Shown in pieces: positions 26,846 to 35,819 of a stretch of 64,000 nucleotides of DNA (position 1 is its first letter; each line of letters opens with the position of its first letter). The notes beneath the pieces are model-generated. The model searched no databases. It was not told the origin of the DNA and worked only from the letters and a program-made list of their open reading frames with translations. A program made the translations under genes and the position numbers. The stretch comes from Actinomycetes bacterium (lineage in GTDB: Bacteria; Actinomycetota; Actinomycetes; S36-B12): assembly GCA_024641635.1 (NCBI GenBank), contig JAHECS010000003.1, positions 62,001-126,000 on the forward strand, given 5' to 3'.

Positions 26846-27364
26846 ATGGCTGCGCCCAGGAAGTCGGCGATCCGCGGGACGATCGCCCGCGGCGCACCGG
26901 CTGCTGCCCGCCGTCGACCCTCGAGCGGTCCCCCGCCGGTCGCCGAGCCGGTCGACCACCCGGATCGACCGAGGTCCGTCGTCGACCACGCGCTGCAGCG
27001 TCGAGCCGCCCTCCAGCGGCTCTTCGGGGGGCGTGGCCTCGACTCCGACCTCTGCGACGCGGATCCCTACCTGCTGAAGGCCGCCAGGTTCCACGGCGAG
27101 CCCGCCGGGCAGGGCTGCCCCGCCTGCCGCGACGAGGGCCTCGTCACGGTCACCTACGTCTACGGCGACGAGCTCGGTCCCTACTCGGGCCGGATCCGCA
27201 AGGCGGAGGAACTCCCCTCGATGTCCTTCTCCTTCGGTGCCTTCTCCGTCTACGTGGTCGAGGTCTGCCAGCGCTGCCACTGGAACTTCCTTCTCACGAC
27301 GTACGTCCTAGGCGACGGCGTGCCGCGACGGGCGCTGCCCACCCCTCGTGATCTCCTTGACTAG
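26846..27364 (+). CDS. DUF5318 family protein with zinc-ribbon-like cysteines
   Basis: The 172-residue protein has a basic, low-complexity N-terminus (about 45 residues), then the conserved DUF5318 core VVDHALQRRAALQRLF with DADPYLLKAARFHGEP. Two cysteine pairs (CPACRDEG and CQRCHWN) suggest a zinc site. The function is unknown. It is conserved immediately upstream of the ponA-type PBP gene across actinobacteria. TAGACT (26832-26837) lies 8 bases before the ATG, consistent with a leaderless mRNA. Confidence 0.85.
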   Translation: MAAPRKSAIRGTIARGAPAAARRRPSSGPPPVAEPVDHPDRPRSVVDHALQRRAALQRLFGGRGLDSDLCDADPYLLKAARFHGEPAGQGCPACRDEGLVTVTYVYGDELGPYSGRIRKAEELPSMSFSFGAFSVYVVEVCQRCHWNFLLTTYVLGDGVPRRALPTPRDLLD

Positions 27365-27428
27365 TCACCTCCCCTCGGTCTGACCCGGCTCTCTCCGGGG
27401 GGCTTCCCCCTGCGACGTGAGGAACCCC

Positions 27429-29591
27429 GTGTCCGAGTCCCGACGCAAGCCCGCCCAGCGAGGCAGTGCACGGCGCACGCGGGCCGCGGCGCGGCCGGAA
27501 CGGCACTGGGTGCGCTGGACCGTCATCACGGTCCTCGTCGTGCTGGCGCTCGGCGTGGCAGTCTTCGCGTTCCTGCTGGCTCGGACCAGCGTCCCGACGC
27601 CGAACGAGATCGCCACGAGCGAGGCCACGATCGTCTACTGGTCGGACGGAACGACGGAGTTGGGCCGGCTGGGTGAGTCCACGCGGCGAAGCGTCGCCCT
27701 GGACGACGTCCCCCTCGACGTGCAGCAGGCCATCCTGTCCGCCGAGGACCGCAGCTTCTACGAGCACGGCGGAGTCTCGCCCATCGGCATCGGGCGCGCG
27801 GTCTGGAACAACGTCACGGGCGGCTCGACGCAGGGCGGGTCGACGATCACCCAGCAGTACGCCAAGAACGCCTTCCTGACGCAGGAGCGCTCGTGGGACC
27901 GCAAGGTCAAGGAGGCACTGCTGGCCATCAAGCTGGAGACCGTGGTCTCCAAGGACGAGATCCTCGAGAACTACCTCAACACCATCTACTTCGGTCGCGG
28001 CGCCTACGGCATAGAGGCGGCGGCCATCGCGTACTTCGGCGTCCCCGCCAGCGAGCTCACGCTCGACCAGGGCGCCGTCCTCGCGGCGATCATCAAGTCC
28101 CCCAGCGGGCTCGCTCCGGAGGAGGACCTCCCCGCGCTCGAGGGCCGGTGGGAGTACGTCCTCGACGGCATGGTGGAGCAGGGGTGGCTGACGCCGAAGC
28201 AGCGTCGGGCGGCCGAGTTCCCCAAGATCAAGAAGATCAAGGCCAAGAACCGCCTCGGCGGACAGACCGGCTTCCTGCTCACCATGGTCGAGCAGCAGCT
28301 GAGTGACCTCGGCTTCGACGAGACGGAGATCCAGCGAGGCGGCCTGCGCATCACCTCGACCTTCGACCGGAAGGCCCAGCGGGCCGCCACCGCAGCCGTG
28401 AAGAAGGTCGGACCCTCGTCCGGCACGGACGGCCTGCGGATCGGGCTGGCGTCCGTCCGGCCCGGCACGGGGGAAGTGGTCGCCATCTACGGCGGCGCCG
28501 ACTTCATCGACGACCAGATCAACAACGCCACTCGTCAGTTCGCCCAGGCCGGATCGACGTTCAAGCCCTTCGCCCTCGCTGCGGCCACCGAGCAGGAGGT
28601 GCCGATGTCGTCGGTCTGGAACGGTGACTCCCCCTCCACGGTCGACGGCTACACGTTCTCGAACTACGGCGACAAGTCATACGGCCCGGTGACCCTCCTG
28701 CAGGCCACGGAGAACAGCATCAACTCGGCGTACGTCGAGCTGGAGTCCCAGATCGGCGTCGAGTCCGTTGCCGACGCCGCCGTCCGTGCCGGCGTCCCGA
28801 AGGACACGCCTGGCATGGACCTTGCCGACCTCAACCTCACGTTCGTGCTCGGGACGGCGTCACCGTCCGGGCTGGACATGGCGAACGCCTACGCCACCTT
28901 CGCCGCGCGCGGCCAGATGGCCGGGACGTCGGTGGTGCTCCGGGTCGTGGGCCCGAACGACGGCCTGCTCTACGAGTACCAGCCCAGAACCAGCAGCGCC
29001 TTCGACAGCGACGTCGCCGACACCGTGACCTACGGGCTCAACCGTGTCGTCACCAACGGCACCGGCTCGACGGCACTTGCCCTCGGCCGCCCGGCCGCCG
29101 CCAAGACCGGCACCACCGACGACAACAAGAGCGCCTGGTTCGTCGGCTACACCCCCCAGCTGTCGACGGCCGTGCTCATGGCGAAGGAGGACGCGGCGGG
29201 CCTGCCGGTGTCGCTGTCCGGGACGGGCGGACTGTCCACGGTCACGGGCGGCTCGTACCCCGCGGCGATCTGGACGGCGTACATGACCGCGGCGCTGGAG
29301 GGGCTGCCCGTCGAGGACTTCCCTGAGCCGCCCGCCGCGGCCCTGGCCCCGCCGGAGGACTGCCCCGGCTCCATCGCGAACGAAGGGGACCCGGTGCCCG
29401 TCGGCTGCCCGACGCCGCAGGTGATCCCGGAGTTCTCGAACGAGCCAAGCCCGGTGGCTACACTTCCGGTCGACCCGTCCGCCCTGCCCGAGCCAACGGA
29501 GAGCCAGTCGCCCGACGACGCGCTCTTCACCCCCACCCCGGAGCCGACGGGGAATCCCGTGGAGCCGACCGAGGAGGCCCGACCCGAGTGA
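27429..29591 (+). CDS. ponA: Class A penicillin-binding protein (bifunctional transglycosylase/transpeptidase)
   Basis: The 720-residue enzyme polymerises and crosslinks peptidoglycan. A short basic cytoplasmic tail precedes a TM helix (WTVITVLVVLALGVAVFAFLL). The GT51 domain contains SAEDRSFYEHGGVSPIGIGRA and GGSTITQQYAKN. The transpeptidase domain has the serine motif GSTFKPFAL near residue 377, the second-motif serine in ENSINSAYVEL, and KTGTTDD near 558. A Pro/Thr/Glu-rich tail follows. The GTG 27429 is preferred because GAGG lies 6 bases upstream; a GTG at 27417 is possible. Confidence 0.93.
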   Translation: MSESRRKPAQRGSARRTRAAARPERHWVRWTVITVLVVLALGVAVFAFLLARTSVPTPNEIATSEATIVYWSDGTTELGRLGESTRRSVALDDVPLDVQQAILSAEDRSFYEHGGVSPIGIGRAVWNNVTGGSTQGGSTITQQYAKNAFLTQERSWDRKVKEALLAIKLETVVSKDEILENYLNTIYFGRGAYGIEAAAIAYFGVPASELTLDQGAVLAAIIKSPSGLAPEEDLPALEGRWEYVLDGMVEQGWLTPKQRRAAEFPKIKKIKAKNRLGGQTGFLLTMVEQQLSDLGFDETEIQRGGLRITSTFDRKAQRAATAAVKKVGPSSGTDGLRIGLASVRPGTGEVVAIYGGADFIDDQINNATRQFAQAGSTFKPFALAAATEQEVPMSSVWNGDSPSTVDGYTFSNYGDKSYGPVTLLQATENSINSAYVELESQIGVESVADAAVRAGVPKDTPGMDLADLNLTFVLGTASPSGLDMANAYATFAARGQMAGTSVVLRVVGPNDGLLYEYQPRTSSAFDSDVADTVTYGLNRVVTNGTGSTALALGRPAAAKTGTTDDNKSAWFVGYTPQLSTAVLMAKEDAAGLPVSLSGTGGLSTVTGGSYPAAIWTAYMTAALEGLPVEDFPEPPAAALAPPEDCPGSIANEGDPVPVGCPTPQVIPEFSNEPSPVATLPVDPSALPEPTESQSPDDALFTPTPEPTGNPVEPTEEARPE

Positions 29592-31039
29592 CGATGGCGC
29601 CACGGCGATCCGACGCCGCTCGGCGTGCGAGGCCGGTCGTGCATCCCGCGACGGAGGATCCGGTCGTCGCGAGCATGACCGGCGCCATCGGCGGACCCCT
29701 CGGCGAGTGGTCACTGCGCGGAACGTCCTGGTGGACCCCGCTGCGCGTCGTGACCGTGCTGGCCACGCTGGCCTACGTCCTGGGGATGCTCCTGGACTAC
29801 TCGTGCAGCGCGGACAACTGGACGACCCCTGGCAACTACGAGCACCTGTGCTACTCGGACATCCCGCCGCTGTACTCCCTGCGGGGCTTCGCGGACGGAC
29901 TGCTGCCCTACCTGCAGGCGATGCCAAGCGGCCAGCACCTGGAGTACCCGGTGCTCACCGGTGGCTTCATGCAGGTCGCCGCCATGGTCACCACGGCGAT
30001 CGACAGCCTCCTTCAGGTCGAGAACAGGACGTCGCTGTTCTACTTCGTCAACGCCGTTCTCCTGTTCATCCCCTTCATCACGACCGTCATCGCGACCGGC
30101 CTCGTGGTGCGACGGCGGCCGTGGGACGCGGCGATGGTGGCCCTCGCGCCCACGATGATCCTCGCGGCGACGATCAACTGGGACCTCATCCCGCTTGCGT
30201 TCATCGGACTTGCCCTGCTGGCGTGGTCGCGTCGTCACCCGCTGGTGGCCGGCCTGCTGCTGGGCCTGGCCGTGGCGGCCAAGTTCTACCCGGTGATCCT
30301 GCTCGGTGGATTCCTCGTCCTCGCGATCCGGACGGCCCGGTGGCGTGCCGTCGGGCTGCTCGTCGCGGGCACCGCCGCCGCCTGGGCCGTCGTCAACGTC
30401 CCGGTCATGCTGGCCAACTCCGAGGGCTGGTCGTACTTCTACCGGTTCAGCCAGCAGCGCGGCGAGGACTTCGGCTCGATCTGGTTCGCGCTGACGCAGG
30501 CAGGGCTGCCCTCGGTGCCGGACGAACGGCTCAACCTGGTCGCCACCGGCCTCTTCGCGCTGCTGTGCCTCGGCATCGGGTGGCTGGCGCTGGCCGCACC
30601 GCAGCGCCCGAGGCTGGCCAGCCTCCTCTTCCTCATCGTGGCCGCGTTCGTCCTCACCAACAAGGTCTACTCGCCGCAGTACTCGCTGTGGCTGATCCCG
30701 CTGGCCGTGCTCGCGCGGCCGCGCTGGCGCGACTTCCTCATCTGGCAGGCCGGCGAGGTCGTCTACTTCCTGGCCATCTGGTGGTTCCTCGTCGGCTACG
30801 GGGTCGACGACGTGTCGGCGCTCACCGGGCAGGAGTACTCGGTGGCCATCCTCATCCGCGTGCTCACCACGGCCTATCTCGCTGCCATGGTCGTGCAGGA
30901 CGTGCTCACACCGCGCTACGACGTCGTCCGGTCGGACGGCTTCGAGGAGGATCTCGATGACCCCGGTGGCGGGGTGTTCGACGACGCCCCGGACCGGGTC
31001 ACTCTAGGCCGAGGACGGCGTCGAACCGGGACGTCGTGA
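29588..31039 (+). CDS. GT87-like polyprenol-dependent membrane glycosyltransferase
   Basis: The 483-residue integral membrane protein begins at a GTG overlapping the PBP stop. It has about 10 TM helices and the early extracellular loop with YSDIPPLYSLRGFADG and HLEYPVLTGGFMQ, typical of the GT-C glycosyltransferase 87 family found next to ponA in actinobacteria (mycobacterial Rv0051 position). It probably glycosylates a cell-envelope product; donor and acceptor are unknown. The 3' end overlaps the convergent racemase-like gene by 41 bases. Confidence 0.82.
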   Translation: MTMAPRRSDAARRARPVVHPATEDPVVASMTGAIGGPLGEWSLRGTSWWTPLRVVTVLATLAYVLGMLLDYSCSADNWTTPGNYEHLCYSDIPPLYSLRGFADGLLPYLQAMPSGQHLEYPVLTGGFMQVAAMVTTAIDSLLQVENRTSLFYFVNAVLLFIPFITTVIATGLVVRRRPWDAAMVALAPTMILAATINWDLIPLAFIGLALLAWSRRHPLVAGLLLGLAVAAKFYPVILLGGFLVLAIRTARWRAVGLLVAGTAAAWAVVNVPVMLANSEGWSYFYRFSQQRGEDFGSIWFALTQAGLPSVPDERLNLVATGLFALLCLGIGWLALAAPQRPRLASLLFLIVAAFVLTNKVYSPQYSLWLIPLAVLARPRWRDFLIWQAGEVVYFLAIWWFLVGYGVDDVSALTGQEYSVAILIRVLTTAYLAAMVVQDVLTPRYDVVRSDGFEEDLDDPGGGVFDDAPDRVTLGRGRRRTGTS

Positions 31040-32165
31040 AGCGCACCTCGGCCGCCATCTTGTCGCCGACCGCCGGGATCATGGTGCCCTTCGGAAGCCA
31101 GACGAGCGACACGTGCTGGTGCGGCGGCTCGGCGAACCACCGCTGCTTGCCGGCCCAACGGAACGGGGACAGAGCCCGTCCGGCCGCGTCGAGCGCTCCA
31201 CTTCCTGCCGTCACGACGCGCTGACGCACGTTCGCTGCGGGAGTGGGGGCGGACAGGCCGATGCCGTGCGACGTTCCCCCTGACACGACGACGAGCGTGC
31301 CGTCCTTCGGGCCTGTCCGCTGGCGGTAGCCAACGTGCGTCCCGGTGGGCAGCGGATGGACGGCCAGCACGGTTCCCGCCGCGTGGAGGGCACTGCGGTT
31401 CCCGAGCCACAGCCGGGTGCCGATGCGGGCGCGAACCGTGACGTCGGGGAGGGACGAGACGACCGCGCCCATCTCGGCGTCGTCGAGGTGCGAGACCCAC
31501 AGCCGGCACTCCGGCGAGTTGTGACCGGACCAGACCTCCGTCTCCGCCTGCCACAAGCCTGCCCAGCGGACCACTTCGCGGACCTTGGCCGTGCCGAGGC
31601 CTGCGCCGCGGGGGTCGACCTCGTCGGCGGGAGGCGCCAGGGGCAGGTGCAGTGCGAGTCCCTCGACGAGCACCCGGCCCATGGCGAAGGCCTCTCGCAC
31701 CTCGGCATCCGCGAGGACGCGCAGCAGCTCGCCCTCGTCGAACCCGAAGCGGTGCATGGACGTCTGGGCCTCCAGGACGACGCGCACCGATCCGTGACCG
31801 GTGGCAAGCGCGAGCAGGGCCTCCCTGGACGCGACCGTCCGGATCACCCGCCCGGCGTGCAGCTGCTGGCCGACCCGCCACCAGGCTTCCGTCGCGAAGG
31901 AGTCGCGTGGATCGAACGGCTCCAGGACGATGATGTCGAAGGTGCCGTACTCGGCGACCTCGTCCACCTCGAAGACGCTGCCCACGGCGACCGTGTCAGC
32001 ACCGAGCCGGATGGACTCGTCGGCGAGGAGTCGCTGCCCGAGCCCGTAACCGTTCCCCTTGATCACGGGTACCAGCGGTGCCCCAGCGGTCCGCCGCACG
32101 GTGTCCCACACGACGTCCTGGTGGTCGCGCCACTTCTCGGCGTTGATGCTCACCGCGAAGGCCAT
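30999..32165 (-). CDS. Alanine racemase-like fold type III PLP enzyme
   Basis: The 388-residue protein begins MAFAVSINAEKWRDHQ and has the PLP-lysine segment PVIKGNGYGLGQRL in an alanine racemase N-terminal barrel. The C-terminal half is divergent: the usual VGYGDG region reads THVGYRQRTGPKDG. The start ATG 32163-32165 follows GAGGAGGGG. It is 2 bases from femAB, so the pair is probably cotranscribed and may supply or modify amino acids for peptidoglycan bridges. Racemase activity is likely but not proven. Confidence 0.75.
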   Translation of the reverse strand: MAFAVSINAEKWRDHQDVVWDTVRRTAGAPLVPVIKGNGYGLGQRLLADESIRLGADTVAVGSVFEVDEVAEYGTFDIIVLEPFDPRDSFATEAWWRVGQQLHAGRVIRTVASREALLALATGHGSVRVVLEAQTSMHRFGFDEGELLRVLADAEVREAFAMGRVLVEGLALHLPLAPPADEVDPRGAGLGTAKVREVVRWAGLWQAETEVWSGHNSPECRLWVSHLDDAEMGAVVSSLPDVTVRARIGTRLWLGNRSALHAAGTVLAVHPLPTGTHVGYRQRTGPKDGTLVVVSGGTSHGIGLSAPTPAANVRQRVVTAGSGALDAAGRALSPFRWAGKQRWFAEPPHQHVSLVWLPKGTMIPAVGDKMAAEVRFTTSRFDAVLGLE

Positions 32166-32167
32166 CG

Positions 32168-33319
32168 CTATCCCCTCCTCGACTGGTATGTCTGGAAGCC
32201 CTTGGCCCACATGGGCCGCAGGACGAAGTCCCACTCGCCTGCGTACTCCTGGGCGTAGCCACCCGTACCCACCTTGAACTGTACGAGCCCGAAGAGGTGG
32301 TTCTCGGGATCGAGGGTGTCGGCGATGCCGCGCAGGTCGTAGACGTCGCAGCCCGAGTCGTGGGCATCGCTGATCATGCGCCACTGCAGGGCGTTCGAGG
32401 GTCGGACATCGCGATCCGCCGTCGTGGATGCCCCGTACGAGTACCAGGCATGTCCGCCCACCCGGACCATGAGCGTGGCCGCGGCCACATGGCCGTCGTG
32501 GTGGGCGAGGTGCAGGCTCAGCCTCTCCTCATGCGCGTTCAGGGCGTCCCACATCCGCTCGAAGTAGGCCAGCCCGCGGGGCGTGAAGTGGTCGCGGTGG
32601 GCCGTCTCGACGTAGACCGGATGGAAGGCGGCCAGATCGTCCCGGCCGCCCCGTGTCACGGTGACGCCGGATTTCTCCGCCTTCCGGATGTTGCGACGCC
32701 ACAGCTGGTTGAACCCCGCGAAGACGTCGTCCAGCGTCCGGCCCGCAAGCGGCACCTGGAACACGTACCTGGGCTGCACGTCCCCGAACCCCGCACCGGT
32801 GGCGCGGGGTTGAGTCCAGCCGGAGGCCGACAGTCGCTCGACGGCCTTCGCCCCGGCGGACGAGTGCCAGTCGGCGAGCACCTCGCTCAGGTGCCGAGGC
32901 GCGGTCGTTGCCCCACCAGACCGTTCCGCCATCGCTGCCTTGACCGTGTCGGCGTTCCATCGGCGCAATGCGACCGGAGGACCCATCTTGACCTGGAACG
33001 CGCCCTCGCTGCGGCAGTGGTCGAGCAGCGGTCCGAGCCACTCGTCGAGTCCGATCCCCGGATGCTCGACCCTCAGCCAGTCGATGTCGGGCCCCTCCGG
33101 AAGGTACGCGAGCGACCTCTGCTTGAGGCGCGGGACAGGCCGGTACAGGACGAGTCCCGCGCCGACGAGCCGTGAGCCGAGGAACCAGCCGAGTGACTGG
33201 GCGCGCCAGCCGGGCTTCACGTCGCCCCATTCGGGCAGCTGCAGGAAGGACACCGAGGGCCGGCCGGCGACCCAGGCCCGGTGCTGATCGGCGGTGATCA
33301 CCCGAACGGACAGGGTCAT
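32168..33319 (-). CDS. FemAB-type peptidyltransferase (peptidoglycan bridge formation)
   Basis: The 383-residue protein has two GNAT-like subdomains of the FemABX fold, with FLQLPEWGDVKPGWRAQSLGW near the N-terminus. The coiled region FNQLWRRNIRKAEKSGVTV and the C-terminal YDLRGIADTLDPENHLFGLVQFKVGTGG are typical. FemABX enzymes add amino acids to lipid II stem peptides from aminoacyl-tRNA. The start overlaps the xthA stop (ATGA). The acceptor and added amino acid cannot be read from sequence. Confidence 0.87.
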   Translation of the reverse strand: MTLSVRVITADQHRAWVAGRPSVSFLQLPEWGDVKPGWRAQSLGWFLGSRLVGAGLVLYRPVPRLKQRSLAYLPEGPDIDWLRVEHPGIGLDEWLGPLLDHCRSEGAFQVKMGPPVALRRWNADTVKAAMAERSGGATTAPRHLSEVLADWHSSAGAKAVERLSASGWTQPRATGAGFGDVQPRYVFQVPLAGRTLDDVFAGFNQLWRRNIRKAEKSGVTVTRGGRDDLAAFHPVYVETAHRDHFTPRGLAYFERMWDALNAHEERLSLHLAHHDGHVAAATLMVRVGGHAWYSYGASTTADRDVRPSNALQWRMISDAHDSGCDVYDLRGIADTLDPENHLFGLVQFKVGTGGYAQEYAGEWDFVLRPMWAKGFQTYQSRRG

Positions 33320-34104
33320 GAGGGGTCCGTCAGGTCCACGACGACAGGGGCGTGATCGGACGCGCCCTTGCCCTTGCGTGCCTCCCTGTCGATCCACGCA
33401 TCGCTGACGCGCGTGCTGAAGGCGGCGTTGGCGTAGACGAGGTCGATCCGCATGCCCCAGCCGCGATGGAAGGCTCCGTTGCGGTAGTCCCAGAAGGTGT
33501 ACGGCTCGCCCTTGAGCGCCCTGGGCATCACATCGGTCAACCCGGTCTGGCGAAGGGCCGCGAGCGACTCGCGCTCGGCCGGGGTGACGTGGGTCGAGTC
33601 GGCGAACAACGAGATGTCCCACACGTCGCTGTCGGCGGGGGCGACGTTGAAGTCCCCGATGACAGCGAGGGGGGTGTCCGGCTCGGCCGCGAGCTCGGAG
33701 GCCACGGTCCGGTTCAGGGCGTCGAACCAGTCCAGCTTGTACGCGTAGTGATCGTGCCCGGGCTCGCGGCCGTTGGGCACGTACACACTCCACAGGCGCA
33801 CCCCGCCGCACGTGGCGCCCACGGCGCGGGGCTCCACGACACCGTCGAAGGGCGGCTGCCCGTCGAGATCCAGCGTGACGTCGGACAGGCCGACGCGACT
33901 GAGCAGGGCCACGCCGTTCCAGCGGCCGTTGCCGTGCGCGACTGCCTCGTATCCGAGCGCCTGGATCGGCAGGTGCGGGAAGGCGTCACTCGTGCACTTC
34001 AGCTCCTGCAGGGCCACGACGTCGGGCGACGCGGTCTCCAGCCAGGCGAGCAGCCTGTCGAGCCGGGCCGTGACGGAGTTGATGTTCCACGTGGCGATCC
34101 GCAC
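33316..34104 (-). CDS. xthA: Exodeoxyribonuclease III
   Basis: The 262-residue enzyme of the endonuclease/exonuclease/phosphatase family begins MRIATWNINSVTARLDRLLAWL. It has the metal-binding glutamate in DVVALQELKCT, the catalytic VIGDFNVAPADSDVWD, and the C-terminal GKGASDHAPVVVDL. It acts as an AP endonuclease/3' exonuclease in base excision repair. It heads the leftward xthA-femAB-racemase cluster with ATGA coupling. Confidence 0.94.
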   Translation of the reverse strand: MRIATWNINSVTARLDRLLAWLETASPDVVALQELKCTSDAFPHLPIQALGYEAVAHGNGRWNGVALLSRVGLSDVTLDLDGQPPFDGVVEPRAVGATCGGVRLWSVYVPNGREPGHDHYAYKLDWFDALNRTVASELAAEPDTPLAVIGDFNVAPADSDVWDISLFADSTHVTPAERESLAALRQTGLTDVMPRALKGEPYTFWDYRNGAFHRGWGMRIDLVYANAAFSTRVSDAWIDREARKGKGASDHAPVVVDLTDPS

Positions 34105-34140
34105 GTGACGAACCCTAGTCGCGGCTGGACCCAGTAGCCG

Positions 34141-35748
34141 CTATCGGCGGCGGGCTGCGACGGGCACGAGCAGGAGTCCGAGGCCGACGAGCAGGAGGCT
34201 CGCGGTCAGCAGGGCGTGTGTGTCCATCCCCGTGCTGACGAGGTCCTCGTCCGGCGTGTTGCCTGCCAGCGCGAGGCAGTACAGCGAGACGAAGGACCGG
34301 GTGATGTCGATGCTGCTGACGCCGTTGGTGAGGAGCACCTGAACCTTCTGGTCGGCCAGGCGCGGGATCCCCGCGAGGGCGTCCTTGTCGCCGGTGGTGC
34401 AGAAGTCGCGGAGGGCGCCCGTGATGGTGCCCGGATCCACCGGACCGGAGGTTGGTTCAGGCGTGGCGTCGGGCGTGGAGCCCGGCGTGCTCTCAGGTGT
34501 CGCTGCAGGCGTCGAGGTGGCGGACCCAGAGCTCGAGGGTGCCGGTGTCACGGGTGCGGTGGGGGTGCCGGAGGGGTTGGGGGTGAGGGTGGCCACGGGT
34601 GCGGTGGGGGTGGCGGAGGGGTTGGGGGTGAGGGTCACCTCCGGCAAGCTCGTCGTCGGTGTGGCACTCGGCGACGGCGGCCGGATCGGCGGCACGACGA
34701 TGATGGGCGGCTCGGGCTTGACCGGCGGCTCGGGCGGCTCGATCGGGGGAAGGGTCGGATTGCCCGGGTTCTCGACGACCTGGCATCCGTTCCTGAGCAG
34801 CGCCTCCCCTGCTGGCCAGTTGACTCCATCCGTCACGCCGTCGACTGGAGGGATGACGTCACCCCAGCCCTGCTGCGGGTAGAGGGGCCCGGTGTGGCTG
34901 AGGTGCCCGGAGTTCTCGATCGAGTTCACGCTCACCGTGATGAGCGTGTAGGGGTTGTCGACCGACGTGGTGGCGTGGCAGATGGTGACCTTGTCCGCGC
35001 TGAAGGGGTCGGCGCTGTCGGCGACCGATGTGCTCGCGTTCCCGGAAGGTGAGGGGGATGCACTCGACGGGGCCACGGGCTGAAGTCCGGTGTCCGGGGT
35101 GGCCAGAGATGGAAGATCGCTGGTCGGGGTGGCCAGCGGAAGGGTCGTCACGCTCGGGTCGGATCGCATCGACCTCGTGCCGCCAGCGCTGACGCAGGAG
35201 ATGACCGACTCGATGGGCGACCCCTGGCCGGTCACGTACTCGCCCGGTTCCGGCTTGTTGTAGACGACCGGAACCCCCGCCGTGCCGACGATCACGTTGC
35301 TGTAGCGCCAGTTCCCCGGTGGGCCGGTGAACGGCAGCGAGGAGGCGGGCAGGACGTAGCTCTCGGCGTTGTCGAGTCGTGCCTTCCAGCAGATGTCGCC
35401 GAAGCCCAGGCGTCGCCACGTCGAAGGCGCGCCGAAGTCGGTGCCGGGCGATGCGACCTTCACGCGGCCATCGCCGGAGGTGGCGACGACGACGAGGGCT
35501 AGCGGGGCTCCGGACGTGGTGACGAACTGGAGCTGTCGCGGCTCCGGGCCGCGCTGGATCCGGATCTCGTCCGGCTGGAGCTGCTTGACCGGCGGAGGCA
35601 CGTACGGGTCCGCGGCGACGAGCTCGGTGGTGTCGGCCGCCGGCACGACCGCTGGTACGGCCACGGCCACGGGGAGTGCCAACGGAAGCGGTGCGAGGGC
35701 AAGGACGGCGACGCCGATGCCGCGCATCGCGCGTTGCCCCCGGGCCAT
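34141..35748 (-). CDS. Secreted Pro/Thr-rich surface protein with LVSTG sorting signal
   Basis: The 535-residue protein has a signal peptide (GVAVLALAPLPLALPVAVA) and a globular N-terminal half. An ICHATTSVDNPYTLITVSVNSI domain seen in many actinobacterial exported proteins follows, then a Pro/Ser/Thr stalk and a C-terminal helical segment (DFCTTGDKDALAGI onward). The end is LVSTGMDTHALLTASLLLVGLGLLLVPVAARRR-type: five-residue motif, hydrophobic helix, basic tail. This is the tripartite sortase signal with LVSTG instead of LPxTG. The start follows GAAGGAGAGAG. The sortase gene lies just upstream. Confidence 0.8.
   Translation of the reverse strand: MARGQRAMRGIGVAVLALAPLPLALPVAVAVPAVVPAADTTELVAADPYVPPPVKQLQPDEIRIQRGPEPRQLQFVTTSGAPLALVVVATSGDGRVKVASPGTDFGAPSTWRRLGFGDICWKARLDNAESYVLPASSLPFTGPPGNWRYSNVIVGTAGVPVVYNKPEPGEYVTGQGSPIESVISCVSAGGTRSMRSDPSVTTLPLATPTSDLPSLATPDTGLQPVAPSSASPSPSGNASTSVADSADPFSADKVTICHATTSVDNPYTLITVSVNSIENSGHLSHTGPLYPQQGWGDVIPPVDGVTDGVNWPAGEALLRNGCQVVENPGNPTLPPIEPPEPPVKPEPPIIVVPPIRPPSPSATPTTSLPEVTLTPNPSATPTAPVATLTPNPSGTPTAPVTPAPSSSGSATSTPAATPESTPGSTPDATPEPTSGPVDPGTITGALRDFCTTGDKDALAGIPRLADQKVQVLLTNGVSSIDITRSFVSLYCLALAGNTPDEDLVSTGMDTHALLTASLLLVGLGLLLVPVAARRR
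34550..34639 (-). repeat. Two 45-base tandem repeats in the surface-protein stalk
   Basis: Units 34550-34594 and 34595-34639 differ at only a few bases and encode two near-identical 15-residue repeats, ATLTPNPSGTPTAPV and VTLTPNPSATPTAPV. Such Pro/Thr stalk repeats often vary in number between strains. Confidence 0.8.
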
Positions 35749-35819
35749 CTCTCTCCTTCGAACCGTCGATACGAGCGTCACGGTAGTGGACGCCCTGCGA
35801 AGGGGCGCGGTTCCGACCG

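Noticed and set aside
34550-34639. Short direct repeats considered as a CRISPR array
   Set aside because: There are only two adjacent units without spacers, in frame within a Pro/Thr stalk.
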